DNA of 64,000 bases, from contig NZ_JAFCLG010000021.1 in the NCBI RefSeq assembly GCF_018129685.1, positions 32,254 to 96,253 on the forward strand, read 5' to 3'. Numbering within the stretch: position 1 is the stretch's first letter; each line of letters starts with the position of its first letter. The stretch comes from Bradyrhizobium manausense (GTDB lineage: Bacteria > Pseudomonadota > Alphaproteobacteria > Rhizobiales > Xanthobacteraceae). Under the pieces are notes generated by a model. It did no database searches. It saw nothing but the letters and a program-made list of their open reading frames with translations, and was not told the DNA's origin. Position numbers and translations under genes: made by a program. Positions 23,026 through 32,196 of the stretch are shown in pieces.

Positions 23026-24687
23026 ATGAGCACCGAAGAACTTCCCCCGCGCGAATCCATGGAATTCGACGTCGTCATCGTCGGCGCAGGCCCCTCGGGC
23101 CTGGCTGCGGCGATCCGGCTGAAGCAGATCAACGCCGATCTCAACGTCGTCGTGGTGGAGAAGGGCTCCGAGGTCGGTGCGCACATTCTCTCCGGCGCCG
23201 TGATCGATCCGGCCGGACTCGACAAGCTGATTCCCGACTGGCGCGAGGATTCGGATTGCCCGCTGAAGACGAAGGTCAAGGATGACCGCTTCTACTGGAT
23301 GACCGCCGGCGGCGCGATCAAGCTGCCGAACTTCTTGATGCCGCCGCTGATGGACAATCATCACTGCTATATCGGCTCGCTCGGCAATGTCTGTCGCTGG
23401 CTGGCGCGCAGGGCCGAGGCGCTCGGCGTCGAGATCTATCCAGGCTTTGCCGCCGCCGAAGTGCTCTATGACGAGAAGGGCGCGGTGAAAGGCATCGCCA
23501 CCGGCGACATGGGCATCGGCCGCGACGGCAAGCCGAAGGATTCCTTCACCCGCGGCATGGAGCTGCTCGGCAAATACACGCTGTTCGCCGAAGGCGCGCG
23601 CGGCAGCCTGACCAAGCAGCTCATCGCGAAGTTCGCACTCGATGCCAAGAGCGAGCCGCCGAAGTTCGGCATCGGCCTGAAGGAAGTCTGGCAGATCGAT
23701 CCCGCCAAGCATCAGAAGGGCCTGATCCAGCATTCGTTCGGCTGGCCGCTCGACCTGAAGACCGGTGGCGGCTCGTTCCTCTATCATTACGACGACAATC
23801 TCGTTTCCGTCGGCTTCGTCGTGCATCTGAACTATGACGATCCATATCTGTCGCCGTTCGACGAGTTCCAGCGCTTCAAGACGCACCCGTCGATCCGCGG
23901 CACCTTCGAAGGCGCCAAGCGCCTCGCTTATGGCGCGCGCGCCATCACCGAAGGCGGCTACCAGTCGGTGCCGAAGCTGACTTTCCCTGGCGGGGCGCTG
24001 GTTGGCTGTGCGGCTGGCTTCGTCAACGTGCCGCGCATCAAGGGCGTGCACAATGCGATGGGCACCGGCATGTTGGCTGCCGAGCATGTCGCCGCCGCGC
24101 TGGCGGCGGATCGCGCCGGTGACGAGGTCATCGACTACGAGAATGCCTGGCGGTCCTCGTCGGTCGGCAAGGATCTGTTCCTGGTCCGCAACGTCAAGCC
24201 GCTGTGGTCGAAGTTCGGCACGGTGCTCGGCGTCGCGCTCGGCGGCTTCGACATGTGGTTCAACACGCTGTTCGGGACCTCCCTGTTCGGCACCCAGTCG
24301 CATGCCAAGCCCGATCGCGCGACGCTCGATCCGGCCAAGCAGCATGCGCCCAGGAACTATCCGAAGCCGGACGGCAAGATCTCGTTCGACAAGCTGTCCT
24401 CGGTGTTCCTGTCCAACACCAATCATGAGGAGGATCAGCCAGTCCATCTCAAGGTGGCCGACATGAACCTGCAAAGGACCTCGGAGCATGACGTCTTCGC
24501 GGGGCCGTCGAACCGCTATTGCCCGGCCGGTGTCTATGAATGGGTGGAGGAAGGTTCCGCTCCGCGCTACCAGATCAACGCCCAAAACTGCGTCCACTGC
24601 AAAACCTGCGACGTGAAGGACCCCAACGGCAACATCACCTGGGTTCCCCCGGAGGGCGGCGGCGGACCGAACTACGAGGCGATGTAA
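23026..24687 (+). CDS. etfD: Electron transfer flavoprotein-ubiquinone oxidoreductase
   Basis: A 553-aa ETF-QO that passes electrons from ETF to ubiquinone during fatty acid, amino acid and choline catabolism. The FAD motif VVIVGAGPSGLAAAIRLKQ is at about residues 16-34 and FAEGARGSLTKQLI is the central flavin segment. The C-terminal 4Fe-4S domain carries CVHCKTCDVKDP and the typical ending WVPPEGGGGPNY. The protein sits on the inner membrane surface. It is full length. It is not in a fix operon: no fixA, fixB or fixX is nearby, so it is the housekeeping enzyme rather than FixC. Confidence 0.95.
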   Translation: MSTEELPPRESMEFDVVIVGAGPSGLAAAIRLKQINADLNVVVVEKGSEVGAHILSGAVIDPAGLDKLIPDWREDSDCPLKTKVKDDRFYWMTAGGAIKLPNFLMPPLMDNHHCYIGSLGNVCRWLARRAEALGVEIYPGFAAAEVLYDEKGAVKGIATGDMGIGRDGKPKDSFTRGMELLGKYTLFAEGARGSLTKQLIAKFALDAKSEPPKFGIGLKEVWQIDPAKHQKGLIQHSFGWPLDLKTGGGSFLYHYDDNLVSVGFVVHLNYDDPYLSPFDEFQRFKTHPSIRGTFEGAKRLAYGARAITEGGYQSVPKLTFPGGALVGCAAGFVNVPRIKGVHNAMGTGMLAAEHVAAALAADRAGDEVIDYENAWRSSSVGKDLFLVRNVKPLWSKFGTVLGVALGGFDMWFNTLFGTSLFGTQSHAKPDRATLDPAKQHAPRNYPKPDGKISFDKLSSVFLSNTNHEEDQPVHLKVADMNLQRTSEHDVFAGPSNRYCPAGVYEWVEEGSAPRYQINAQNCVHCKTCDVKDPNGNITWVPPEGGGGPNYEAM

Positions 24688-25014
24688 GGGCGCGCCGGAA
24701 GGCCAAACCGGCCTGCAGGGTGATGGTGCGCACGTTCGCGTGAGGCCGGGAGCACAACAGGTACCCCTGGGAGCGCCACGGGGAGCCCCGGTCACGATAA
24801 GGCCATAGTAGCGGGGTCTTGGGGCTCTCGTGAACGCTTACTTGGCCGATTTGAGGCGTGCGGAGCGGAACGCCCGGTCCGAATCCTTGCGGCGAAGCGC
24901 CAAAAGCGGCATTGTCCGGACCTGACGGTTCCGGGTCCATGTCGCCGGCCGCGTTCGCGTGCGAGACGGCCTTTTGCTTCGAACCCAGGCACTACCAACT
25001 CAAGGCGAGCCCTG
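24688..25014. other. Intergenic region upstream of the TPR gene
   Basis: A 327-bp region. Nearest the ETF-QO stop, AGGCC and GGCCT at 24700-24714 form a weak hairpin. There is no credible open frame with a ribosome site. It presumably carries the promoter of the TPR-ispE unit; an AAGG precedes the TPR start codon. Confidence 0.4.
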
Positions 25015-26811
25015 ATGTTTTCAAATCGTTTTAACTGCTGGACTGCTGCTGCCATCGCCCTTGCCGGCTCTGCGATCGTGGCGGTCCCCGGCGCGGTCCT
25101 GGCGCAGACGCCGGACCATCCGGCCGACACGGCGGCGCAATATCCGACCCGAAACGATCTGAAGTCGCTCACCACCGCCGGCAGCTATCTCGCCGCCCGC
25201 CACGCCAGCGTCGAGCGCGACGCGACCTCCGCCGCCGCCTTCTACCGCTCCGCGCTGCGGACCGATCCCAAGAACAACGAGCTGCTCGATCGCGCCTTCA
25301 TTTCCTCCGTCGACGATGGTGACATAGAGGAGGCGGTCAAGCTCGCCGAGCGCATCCTCACCATCGACAAGACCAACCGCGTCGCGCGCCTCGTCGTCGG
25401 CGTCCATGACCTGAAGCTGAAGAAATATCCGAGCGCGCAGAGCAACATCAACCAGTCGATCCGCGGCCCGATCACCGATCTCGTCGCTACGTTGCTGTCC
25501 GGCTGGGCCGCCTATGGTGCAGGCGATGCCAAGGGCGCAGTTGCGACCATCGACAAGCTGGCGGGCCCGGAATGGTATCCGCTGTTCAAGGATCTGCACG
25601 CCGGCATGATTCTCGAGAACGCCGGCAAGGAGAAGGAGGCGGGCGTCCGCTTCGAGCGCGCCTACAAGCTCGACGATTCCATGCTGCGCGTCAGCGAGGC
25701 CTATGCGCGCTGGCTGTCGCGCAACAAGGATGCGGCCTCGGCGACCGCGATCTATGAAGCCTTCGACAAGAAGCTCGCCCGCCATCCGCTAATCGTGGAA
25801 GGTCTGCGCGAGACCAAGGCCGGCAAGAAGATGCCGTCGCTGGTCGATTCCGCGCAGGCCGGCGCGGCCGAGGCGCTCTACGGCATCGGTGCCACGCTGA
25901 CCCGCCGCGGCGGCGAGGATCTTGCGCTGGTCTATCTCCAGCTCGCGCTCTATTTGCAGCCCAGCCACCCGCTGGCCTTGCTGTCGCTCGCCGATCTCTA
26001 CGAATCGGTGAAGCGGCCACAGATGGCGATCAAGATCTACGAGCGCGTTCCGTCTTCATCGCCCCTCAAGCGCAATGCGCAGATCCAGCTTGCCATTGAC
26101 CTGGATTCCGCCGACCGCAGCGACGAGGCGATCAAGATCCTCAAGGGCGTGATTTCCGAAGATTCCAAGGACATCGAAGCCATCATGGCGCTCGGCAACC
26201 TCGAGCGCGGCCGCAAGAAGTTCTCCGATTGCGGTGCAACCTATTCGCAAGGCATCAACGTGCTGCCCGCAGGCAACGACAAGGCCAACAGCGTCTGGTA
26301 CTATTACCGCGGCATCTGCGAGGAGCGCTCCAAGCAGTGGGGCAAGGCCGAAGCCGACATGAAGAAGGCGCTCGAGCTGCAGCCCGACCAGCCGCATGTC
26401 CTGAACTATCTCGGCTATTCCTGGATCGACCAGGGCGTGAACCTCGACGAAGGCATGAAGATGATCAAGCGCGCCGTCGAGCAGCGTCCCGACGACGGCT
26501 ACATCGTCGACTCCCTCGGCTGGGCCTATTACCGCATCGGCAATTACGAAGAGGCGGTCAAGAACCTCGAGCGCGCGATCGACCTGAAGCCCGAGGATCC
26601 CACCATCAACGACCATCTCGGCGACGCCTATTGGCGCGTCGGTCGCACGCTGGAAGCCAAGTTCCAGTGGGCCCATGCCCGCGATCTCAAGCCCGAGCCG
26701 GACGATCTGCCGAAGATCGAAGCCAAGATCGCCAACGGCATGACCGACGACAACTCGAACGCTTCGGCCGCGCAGGCGGATAAGAAGAAAGACGACGACA
26801 AGGGCGGCTAG
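25015..26811 (+). CDS. Large exported TPR protein
   Basis: A 598-aa tetratricopeptide repeat protein with an N-terminal signal peptide (about residues 1-31, ending VLAQT). TPR units run through most of the chain; the clearest are at residues 440-560, including PHVLNYLGYSWIDQGVNLDEG and the repeat YIVDSLGWAYYRIGNYEEAVKN. The C-terminus is a charged Lys/Asp tail (DKKKDDDKGG). The family is conserved in Rhizobiales next to ispE and is presumed periplasmic or membrane-associated. Its partner is unknown. ispE starts 27 bp after its stop. Confidence 0.9.
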   Translation: MFSNRFNCWTAAAIALAGSAIVAVPGAVLAQTPDHPADTAAQYPTRNDLKSLTTAGSYLAARHASVERDATSAAAFYRSALRTDPKNNELLDRAFISSVDDGDIEEAVKLAERILTIDKTNRVARLVVGVHDLKLKKYPSAQSNINQSIRGPITDLVATLLSGWAAYGAGDAKGAVATIDKLAGPEWYPLFKDLHAGMILENAGKEKEAGVRFERAYKLDDSMLRVSEAYARWLSRNKDAASATAIYEAFDKKLARHPLIVEGLRETKAGKKMPSLVDSAQAGAAEALYGIGATLTRRGGEDLALVYLQLALYLQPSHPLALLSLADLYESVKRPQMAIKIYERVPSSSPLKRNAQIQLAIDLDSADRSDEAIKILKGVISEDSKDIEAIMALGNLERGRKKFSDCGATYSQGINVLPAGNDKANSVWYYYRGICEERSKQWGKAEADMKKALELQPDQPHVLNYLGYSWIDQGVNLDEGMKMIKRAVEQRPDDGYIVDSLGWAYYRIGNYEEAVKNLERAIDLKPEDPTINDHLGDAYWRVGRTLEAKFQWAHARDLKPEPDDLPKIEAKIANGMTDDNSNASAAQADKKKDDDKGG

Positions 26812-26837
26812 GCTGCGTAACTGGGGGCGTATTGCCG

Positions 26838-27722
26838 ATGCCGGCGTTGATTGAAGAAGGGCGCGCGAAGGTCAATCTGAGCCTTCGCGTGATCGGCCGT
26901 CGCGCCGATGGCTATCATGATCTCGAAAGCGTGGTTGCATTTGCCGATTGTGCCGACCGGCTCACGCTGGAGCCGGGTGGCGAGCTCAGGCTTGCGACCA
27001 CGGGGCCACTCGCGGCGGCTTGCGGCGAGATGTCGGACAATCTCGTGTTCAAGGCAGCGAAGCTGCTGGCCGAAGCGGTACCGAATTTGAAGCTGGGCGC
27101 CTTCGCGCTCGACAAGGTTTTGCCGGTCGCGGCTGGTATCGGCGGCGGCTCGGCCGACGCCGCGGCGGCGCTGCGCCTGCTGGCGCGTCTCAACGATCTG
27201 TCGCTTGACGATACCAGACTGCAGAAAGTCGCGCTTGCGACCGGCGCCGATGTGCCGGTGTGCCTGCTCTCGCGCGCCTGCGACATGACGGGCGTCGGCG
27301 AACAGTTGTTGCCGCTGGCGCTGCCGAGCATGCCCTGCGTCATGGTCAATCCGCGCGTGCCGGTCGCGACCAAGGACGTGTTCCAGGCGCTTGGCCTGCG
27401 CAACGGCGAGCTTCTGGTCGGTGCGACCGACGTGCTCGAGGCTCCGGCCTGGCCGGAGGCGGGCGGGTCGATCGCCGACTGGGTCGAGGTTCTCGAAACC
27501 GTTGCCAACGACCTTGAGGCTCCCGCGCTGCGGATCGAGCCAGTGATCGGTGACGTGCTGGAAGCTTTGCGCTCTTCGGCCGGCGTCAAGCTGGCGCGGA
27601 TGTCCGGCTCGGGCGCGACATGCTTTGCGATCTATGGCGCGGCAACAGACGCGCACGCCGCCGCCGACAAGATCCGTCGCGACCATCCCGGCTGGTGGGT
27701 GCATGCGGGGACGCTGAGCTAG
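26838..27722 (+). CDS. ispE: 4-diphosphocytidyl-2-C-methyl-D-erythritol kinase
   Basis: A 294-aa GHMP kinase of the MEP isoprenoid pathway, phosphorylating CDP-methylerythritol. The substrate motif EGRAKVNLSLRVIGRRADGYHDL is near the N-terminus, the ATP loop LPVAAGIGGGSADAAAALR is at about residues 96-114, and the third motif KLARMSGSGATCFAIYG is near the C-terminus. The ATG at 26838 is preferred to the TTG at 26832. It is probably co-transcribed with the TPR gene. ispB for polyprenyl synthesis lies 4 kb away. Confidence 0.96.
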   Translation: MPALIEEGRAKVNLSLRVIGRRADGYHDLESVVAFADCADRLTLEPGGELRLATTGPLAAACGEMSDNLVFKAAKLLAEAVPNLKLGAFALDKVLPVAAGIGGGSADAAAALRLLARLNDLSLDDTRLQKVALATGADVPVCLLSRACDMTGVGEQLLPLALPSMPCVMVNPRVPVATKDVFQALGLRNGELLVGATDVLEAPAWPEAGGSIADWVEVLETVANDLEAPALRIEPVIGDVLEALRSSAGVKLARMSGSGATCFAIYGAATDAHAAADKIRRDHPGWWVHAGTLS

Positions 27723-27733
27723 CCAACACTGCG

Positions 27734-27822
27734 GTAGGGTGGGCAAAGGCGCGTAGCGCCGTGCCCACGATCCATCAATGATAGCGACAGATGGTGGGCA
27801 CGCTTCGCTTTGCCCACCCTAC
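27734..27822. repeat. Intergenic palindromic repeat, GTAGGGTGGGCAAA family, copy 2
   Basis: An 89-bp element with GTAGGGTGGGCAAA at the left end and its exact reverse complement at the right, plus inner GTGCCCAC and GTGGGCAC segments. It fills the gap between the convergent ispE and alpha/beta hydrolase genes, where it may act as a two-way terminator. Confidence 0.85.
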
Positions 27823-27832
27823 GGCTGCAAAA

Positions 27833-28705
27833 CTAATTCGCGCCGTCCGCCAGCCCCAAAAACTTCCGGATCTCGCTCAGCACTTCCTCCGGCTTGTCGT
27901 GCTGCAGCCAGTGCCCGGCGCCGGCGATGGTTTCGATGCGCGCCTGCTGGAAATAGCGCTCCAGGCCTGCCGACCGGGCACCCGCGAGAAAGCTTTCCCC
28001 GGCGTTGAGCAGCAGTGTCGGACACGCAATACGCGACCACAGCGCGACGTGGTCGTCCGGCCAGAGCCGGTGCGGTGCGGAGGCGCGCTGGTAGGGATCG
28101 AACTTCCAGCTATAGGTGCCGTCCTCATTCTGCCGCGCGCCATGCGTTGCAAGATGTAACGCGAGCTCGCGGTTGAGACGCTTGTTGTGAAGCACCATCT
28201 GCGCAGCCGCATCCTCGAGGGTCGCATAGCGGCGCGGCGTGCGGTCGTGCAGCCTGTCGAGCTGGCCGACCCATCTGCTGATGCGCTCGTGCACTGGGGG
28301 CTTCGGTGAATCCGGCAGCATCGTCACGCCGTCGAGCACGACGAGCTTCGAGACCAGTTCGGGGAACGCCCCCGAAAAGATCAGGCTCACCATGCCGCCC
28401 ATCGAATGGCCGATGAGCGTCACGTGAGACGCCGCGACGCTGCGAACGAGCTGGGCGAGATCGTAGACATATTCGGTCAGTGCGTAGCTGCCGCCTCGGG
28501 TCCAGTCGGAATCGCCGTGGCCGCGCAGGTCGGGCGCGATCACATGAAAATGCGGTTGCAGCGATCGCGCGATGGCGTCCCAGCTCCGGCAATGATCGCG
28601 GCCGCCATGGACCAGGATGAGAGGCGCCGCGTCCGCATTGCCCCAATCGGCGTAATGCAGCTGCAGGCCGTGAGATTGATAGAAGCGGCTTTGTGGGACG
28701 AGCAT
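27833..28705 (-). CDS. Alpha/beta-fold hydrolase
   Basis: A 290-aa alpha/beta hydrolase. The oxyanion-hole region is ILVHGGRDHCRSWD (about residues 30-43), the nucleophile elbow is GHSMGG with Ser101, an acidic residue is expected near LLNAGESFL and the catalytic His is in AGAGHWLQHDKPEEV. Length and order fit esterase, dehalogenase-like or C-C bond hydrolases; the substrate is not deducible. There is no signal peptide, so it is cytoplasmic. It converges on ispE. Confidence 0.88.
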   Translation of the reverse strand: MLVPQSRFYQSHGLQLHYADWGNADAAPLILVHGGRDHCRSWDAIARSLQPHFHVIAPDLRGHGDSDWTRGGSYALTEYVYDLAQLVRSVAASHVTLIGHSMGGMVSLIFSGAFPELVSKLVVLDGVTMLPDSPKPPVHERISRWVGQLDRLHDRTPRRYATLEDAAAQMVLHNKRLNRELALHLATHGARQNEDGTYSWKFDPYQRASAPHRLWPDDHVALWSRIACPTLLLNAGESFLAGARSAGLERYFQQARIETIAGAGHWLQHDKPEEVLSEIRKFLGLADGAN

Positions 28706-28857
28706 CAGGTCGCGATCCCCAGGACTGACGGCAGATGCCTTGAACTAGCCTGCTGCCGGCCATTCGACAAGCAATCGCTCACGCTCGCTTCGGAATCGTT
28801 CCGTCGCCAGACATCGGCCCACGGACCGAGCCCCTGCGCGATTGCAAGGCCAGTCGC

Positions 28858-30120
28858 CTAGCCCATGCGGCGGAAGATCGCGCTGGCGTTCACGCCGCCG
28901 AAGCCAAAGCCGTTGGAGATGGCGTTCTGCATCGGCATGGGCCGCGCGCTTCCAGCGACGATGTCGATGCCGTCAGCGGCAGGATCGGGGGTTTCGAAAT
29001 TGAGCGTCGGCGGTGCGATCTGGTCGCGCAAGGCGAGCACGGTGAAGATCGCCTCGAGGCCGCCGGCCGCGCCGAGCAGATGGCCCGTGGCTGATTTGGT
29101 TGCGCTTACCGCGATGGACTTGTTGCGGCCGAACAGCGCGCCGATCGCGCCGAGCTCGCTCTCGTCACCGGCCGGCGTCGAGGTCGCATGTGCGTTGAGG
29201 TGCTGCAGATCTGCGGGCGCAAGTTTCGCCTGCTGGAGTGCGATCTCCATGGCGCGACGGGCGCCGTCGCCATCCGGCGGCCCCGACGTCATGTGATAGG
29301 CATCGGCCGTGGTGCCATATCCAATGATCTCCGCCATCGGTGAGGCGCCGCGCGCGAGCGCATGCTCCAGCTCCTCGATCACCAGGATGCCGGCGCCTTC
29401 GCCCATGACAAAGCCGTCGCGATCGCGATCGAACGGGCGCGAGGCGCGTGCCGGTTCGTCGTTGAAGCCGCTCGACAGCGCGCGGGCAGCGGCGAAGCCG
29501 CCGAGGCTGACGATGTCGATGCAGGCTTCCGCGCCGCCGCAGATCGCGACATCGGCCTCGCCAGCGCGGATCATGCGTGCGGCATCGCCGATCGCCTGAA
29601 CGCCGGCGGCGCATGCGGTGACCGGCGTGCCCAGCGCGCCCTTGTAGCCGTATTTGATCGAGACGTGGCCGGCGGCGAGATTGGCAAGGAACGAGGGGAT
29701 CGTGAACGGCGACAGCCGGCGCGGGCCACGCTGTTCGGTGATGCGCACCGCTTCCGCCATCGCCGGAAAGCCGCCGACGCCGGAGCCGATGATCGTCGCG
29801 GTCCGCTCCAGCGATGCCGCATCCTGCGGCGTCCATTTCGCCTGCGCGATCGCCTCTGCAGTCGCGAGCAGCGCGAACAGGATGAAGCGGTCCATCTTGC
29901 GCTGGTCCTTTGGCGCGGCGGCGTCGGCAGGATCGAAGCCACCGTCCGCATCGTCGGCCTTGTCGGGCACGAGGCCGGCAATGCGTGCGGGCAGCGCCTG
30001 CGACCATTGGGGCAGAGGACGCAAGCCACTTTGGCCGGCAAGCAGCCGGCGCCACGAAGTCTCGACACCACAGCCGAGCGGCGACACCGCGCCCATTCCC
30101 GTCACGACGATACGACGCAT
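28858..30120 (-). CDS. Beta-ketoacyl-ACP synthase, FabF-like
   Basis: A 420-aa KAS II-type enzyme that extends acyl-ACP chains with malonyl-ACP. The start MRRIVVTGMGAVSPLGCGVE is normal. The active-site Cys is in VTACAAGVQAIG, with His residues in NAHATSTPAGD and SATKSATGHLLGAAG. It lies 1 bp after an HxlR regulator gene and no acpP, fabD or fabG is adjacent, so it may be a specialised ketosynthase rather than the housekeeping FabF. The ATG at 30120 is chosen over the upstream in-frame start, which overlaps the regulator. Confidence 0.9.
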   Translation of the reverse strand: MRRIVVTGMGAVSPLGCGVETSWRRLLAGQSGLRPLPQWSQALPARIAGLVPDKADDADGGFDPADAAAPKDQRKMDRFILFALLATAEAIAQAKWTPQDAASLERTATIIGSGVGGFPAMAEAVRITEQRGPRRLSPFTIPSFLANLAAGHVSIKYGYKGALGTPVTACAAGVQAIGDAARMIRAGEADVAICGGAEACIDIVSLGGFAAARALSSGFNDEPARASRPFDRDRDGFVMGEGAGILVIEELEHALARGASPMAEIIGYGTTADAYHMTSGPPDGDGARRAMEIALQQAKLAPADLQHLNAHATSTPAGDESELGAIGALFGRNKSIAVSATKSATGHLLGAAGGLEAIFTVLALRDQIAPPTLNFETPDPAADGIDIVAGSARPMPMQNAISNGFGFGGVNASAIFRRMG

Positions 30121-30121
30121 G

Positions 30122-30637
30122 TCAGTCTCCGGCCGGCGCAACGGCCGGGTTCATGGCTTTGAGCGAGGTCAGCCGCTGCCGCATCAAGCGGCTGGCGCGG
30201 GGCCCTGCGATCACCACCGCATTGGCGAGCGTGATCGGTTGCTTGTCGGCCGCATCGACCAGGACCGGATCGAATGGCCGACGATCGTCCCGGTTCGCCA
30301 GCAAGATGGATTCCCCCTTTGGCGCGAGGTGCTTGTTGCCCCAGGCGAGCAAGGCCGCGATGACGGGAAAGAAATCCCGCGCCTTGTCCGTCAGCACATA
30401 TTCGTAACGCGGCGGTCGCTGCTGATAGCGGCGGCGGACGAACATCCCGGTGTTGGAGAGATGGGCGAGGCGCCGCGACAGGATGTTCGGCGCGATGCCA
30501 AGATTGCGCTCGAACTCGTCAAACCGCGTCGAGCCCTGCAACGCATCCCGCAGGATCAGGATGCTCCACCATTCGCCGACCGTCTCCACGGCGCGGCCGA
30601 CCGGGCATTCCTGGATCGAGGGGGATTTGGGCTGCAT
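30122..30637 (-). CDS. HxlR-family transcriptional regulator
   Basis: A 171-aa winged-helix regulator. The HxlR signature CPVGRAVETVGEWWSILILRDAL is close to the N-terminus (Cys in ECPVGR), followed by RFDEFERNLGIAPNILSRRLAHL as the recognition part and the wing YQQRPPRYEYVLTDKARDFFPV. The frame is open further upstream, but that part is repeat DNA. The start at 30637 matches the family N-terminus. A perfect CTTGCA-AAA-TGCAAG palindrome lies 23-37 bases upstream. It is followed directly by the ketosynthase gene, which it probably controls. Confidence 0.92.
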   Translation of the reverse strand: MQPKSPSIQECPVGRAVETVGEWWSILILRDALQGSTRFDEFERNLGIAPNILSRRLAHLSNTGMFVRRRYQQRPPRYEYVLTDKARDFFPVIAALLAWGNKHLAPKGESILLANRDDRRPFDPVLVDAADKQPITLANAVVIAGPRASRLMRQRLTSLKAMNPAVAPAGD

Positions 30638-30659
30638 GGCAGGGAAGGTAAGGGAGTGG

Positions 30660-30674
30660 CTTGCAAAATGCAAG
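30660..30674 (-). promoter_or_regulatory. Palindrome upstream of HxlR gene, probable operator
   Basis: CTTGCA (30660-30665), AAA, TGCAAG (30669-30674): perfect 6-bp arms. It is 23 bases from the HxlR start codon, where an autoregulatory site is expected. Function is inferred. Confidence 0.6.
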
Positions 30675-30774
30675 TTACTGGACCTCACGGTGCGGGTGGG
30701 GCGAACCACGAGACCTCGAATCTGTCGCTGGGGTCCGAATGCTGGTTTGTGGACGACGCCGTGAACACCTTGCT

Positions 30775-30856
30775 CCGTCATTGCGAGCGCAGCGAAGCAA
30801 TCCAGACTGTTTCCGCGGAAGGATTCTGGATTGCTTCGCTGCGCTCGCAAAGACGG
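30775..30856. repeat. Long inverted repeat, CCGTCATTGCGAGCG family
   Basis: The left arm begins CCGTCATTGCGAGCGCAGCG and continues into AAGCAATCCAGA; the right arm is its near-perfect reverse complement, starting at about 30825. The arms are about 32 nt around an 18-nt centre. It is a strong hairpin if transcribed and a typical Bradyrhizobium intergenic element. Confidence 0.85.
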
Positions 30857-30888
30857 TGTTGATGCAGTGGTGACGCTATCCCACAGGC

Positions 30889-31027
30889 GTCGTCCCGGCG
30901 AAGGCCGGGACCCATAACCACAGCAAGTAGCTTGACGAAGACTAGTGGTGAAGATGTCTTCGCGCGATACGCGCATCCGCGGTCACCGATGGATCACGCG
31001 GTATGGCTCCCGGCCTTCGCCGGGACG
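30889..31027. repeat. Inverted pair, GTCGTCCCGGCGAAGGCCGG family
   Basis: The left copy (30889-30914) starts GTCGTCCCGGCGAAGGCCGG and is followed by GACCCATA. The right copy, in reverse orientation, covers 31000-31027. Related copies lie at 46597 and 63814. With the element at 30775 it fills the 420-bp gap between the HxlR gene and ispB, where no gene was found. Confidence 0.85.
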
Positions 31028-31057
31028 ACACTGATGTTGCCGCAGTACGCGATAAAA

Positions 31058-32065
31058 CTAATGCGACCGTGCCAGGCAGAACGCCACCACCTGCTCCAGC
31101 GCGCTCTTCATCGGCGAGGGCGGGAACAGCGCCAGCGCGTCCACCGCCATGGCGCCGTAGTGCTGGGCGCGGCTCAGCGTGTCCTCGAGCGCGCGGTGCT
31201 TGTTCATCAGGCCGATGGCATGATCGAGATCGCTGTCGCCGATCTCGCCGCGCTCGAGCGCCTTGATCCAGAACGCGCGCTCGGTGTCGTTGCCGCGGCG
31301 GAAGGCGAGCACCACCGGCAGGGTGATCTTGCCCTCGCGGAAATCGTCGCCGGTGTTCTTGCCGAGCTTTGCGCTCTTGCCGCCATAGTCGAGCACGTCA
31401 TCGACGAGCTGGAAGGCGATACCGAGATTCATGCCGACCGAGCGGCAGGCGGTCTGCTCGGCCTTAGGGCGGTTGGCGATGACAGGACCGACCTCGCAGG
31501 CCGCCGCAAACAGCTCGGCAGTCTTGCCGCGGATCACCGCGAGATATTCGTCCTCGGTGGTCGCGGTGTTCTTGGCGGCGGCGAGCTGCATCACCTCGCC
31601 TTCGGCGATGGTGGCGGCGGCGGCCGAGAGGATGTCGAGCGCGCGCAGCGAGCCGACCTCGACCATCATGCGGAAAGCCTGTCCCAGCAGGAAGTCGCCG
31701 ACCAGCACGCTCGCCTCGTTGCCCCAGAGCATACGCGCGGAGAGCTTGCCGCGGCGCATCTCGCTCTCGTCGACGACGTCGTCGTGCAGGAGCGTGGCGG
31801 TGTGCATGAACTCGACGGACGCGGCGAGCTTGATGTGGCCGTCGCCGGTATAGCCGGCGAGATTGGCCATGGCGAGCGTCAGCATCGGCCGCAGCCGCTT
31901 GCCGCCGGAAGAGATCAGATGGTTGGCAACCTCGGGGATCATGGTCACGTCCGAGCCGGTCCGCGACAGGATCGTGGCGTTGACGCGCTCCATGTCAGGG
32001 GCGACAAGGGCAACCAGCTCTTCGATCGACGCGCCGGGGGTTTCGAAAGGTACGATGACGGCCAC
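31058..32065 (-). CDS. ispB: Polyprenyl (octaprenyl-type) diphosphate synthase
   Basis: A 335-aa trans-prenyltransferase that makes the long isoprenoid tail of ubiquinone. Both Asp-rich motifs are present: LLHDDVVDES and LVDDVLDYGG. GGKRLRPML and the GKTAELF segment also match the family. The GTG at 32065 is chosen because GGAG lies 8 bases before it; the longer TTG start at 32077 lacks a ribosome site and overlaps that GGAG. The product length probably reflects ubiquinone-10 or -8. It is transcribed divergently from the DUF2007-trmN6 pair. Confidence 0.94.
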   Translation of the reverse strand: MAVIVPFETPGASIEELVALVAPDMERVNATILSRTGSDVTMIPEVANHLISSGGKRLRPMLTLAMANLAGYTGDGHIKLAASVEFMHTATLLHDDVVDESEMRRGKLSARMLWGNEASVLVGDFLLGQAFRMMVEVGSLRALDILSAAAATIAEGEVMQLAAAKNTATTEDEYLAVIRGKTAELFAAACEVGPVIANRPKAEQTACRSVGMNLGIAFQLVDDVLDYGGKSAKLGKNTGDDFREGKITLPVVLAFRRGNDTERAFWIKALERGEIGDSDLDHAIGLMNKHRALEDTLSRAQHYGAMAVDALALFPPSPMKSALEQVVAFCLARSH

Positions 32066-32196
32066 GCCGGTCTCCAATATTTGCCCCGGAGGGGCTATTC
32101 TGATGGAAAGACAATAGAAACTGGACGGGGATGCGGCAAGGCCTGTGGAACCATTGACATTTGCCGCTTTGACCCGTTTGAGGCAGGAGGCTCGTT

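Noticed and set aside
30775..31027. Repeats that might suggest a CRISPR array
   Set aside because: They are inverted, belong to two families and have no regular spacers; no cas genes are present.
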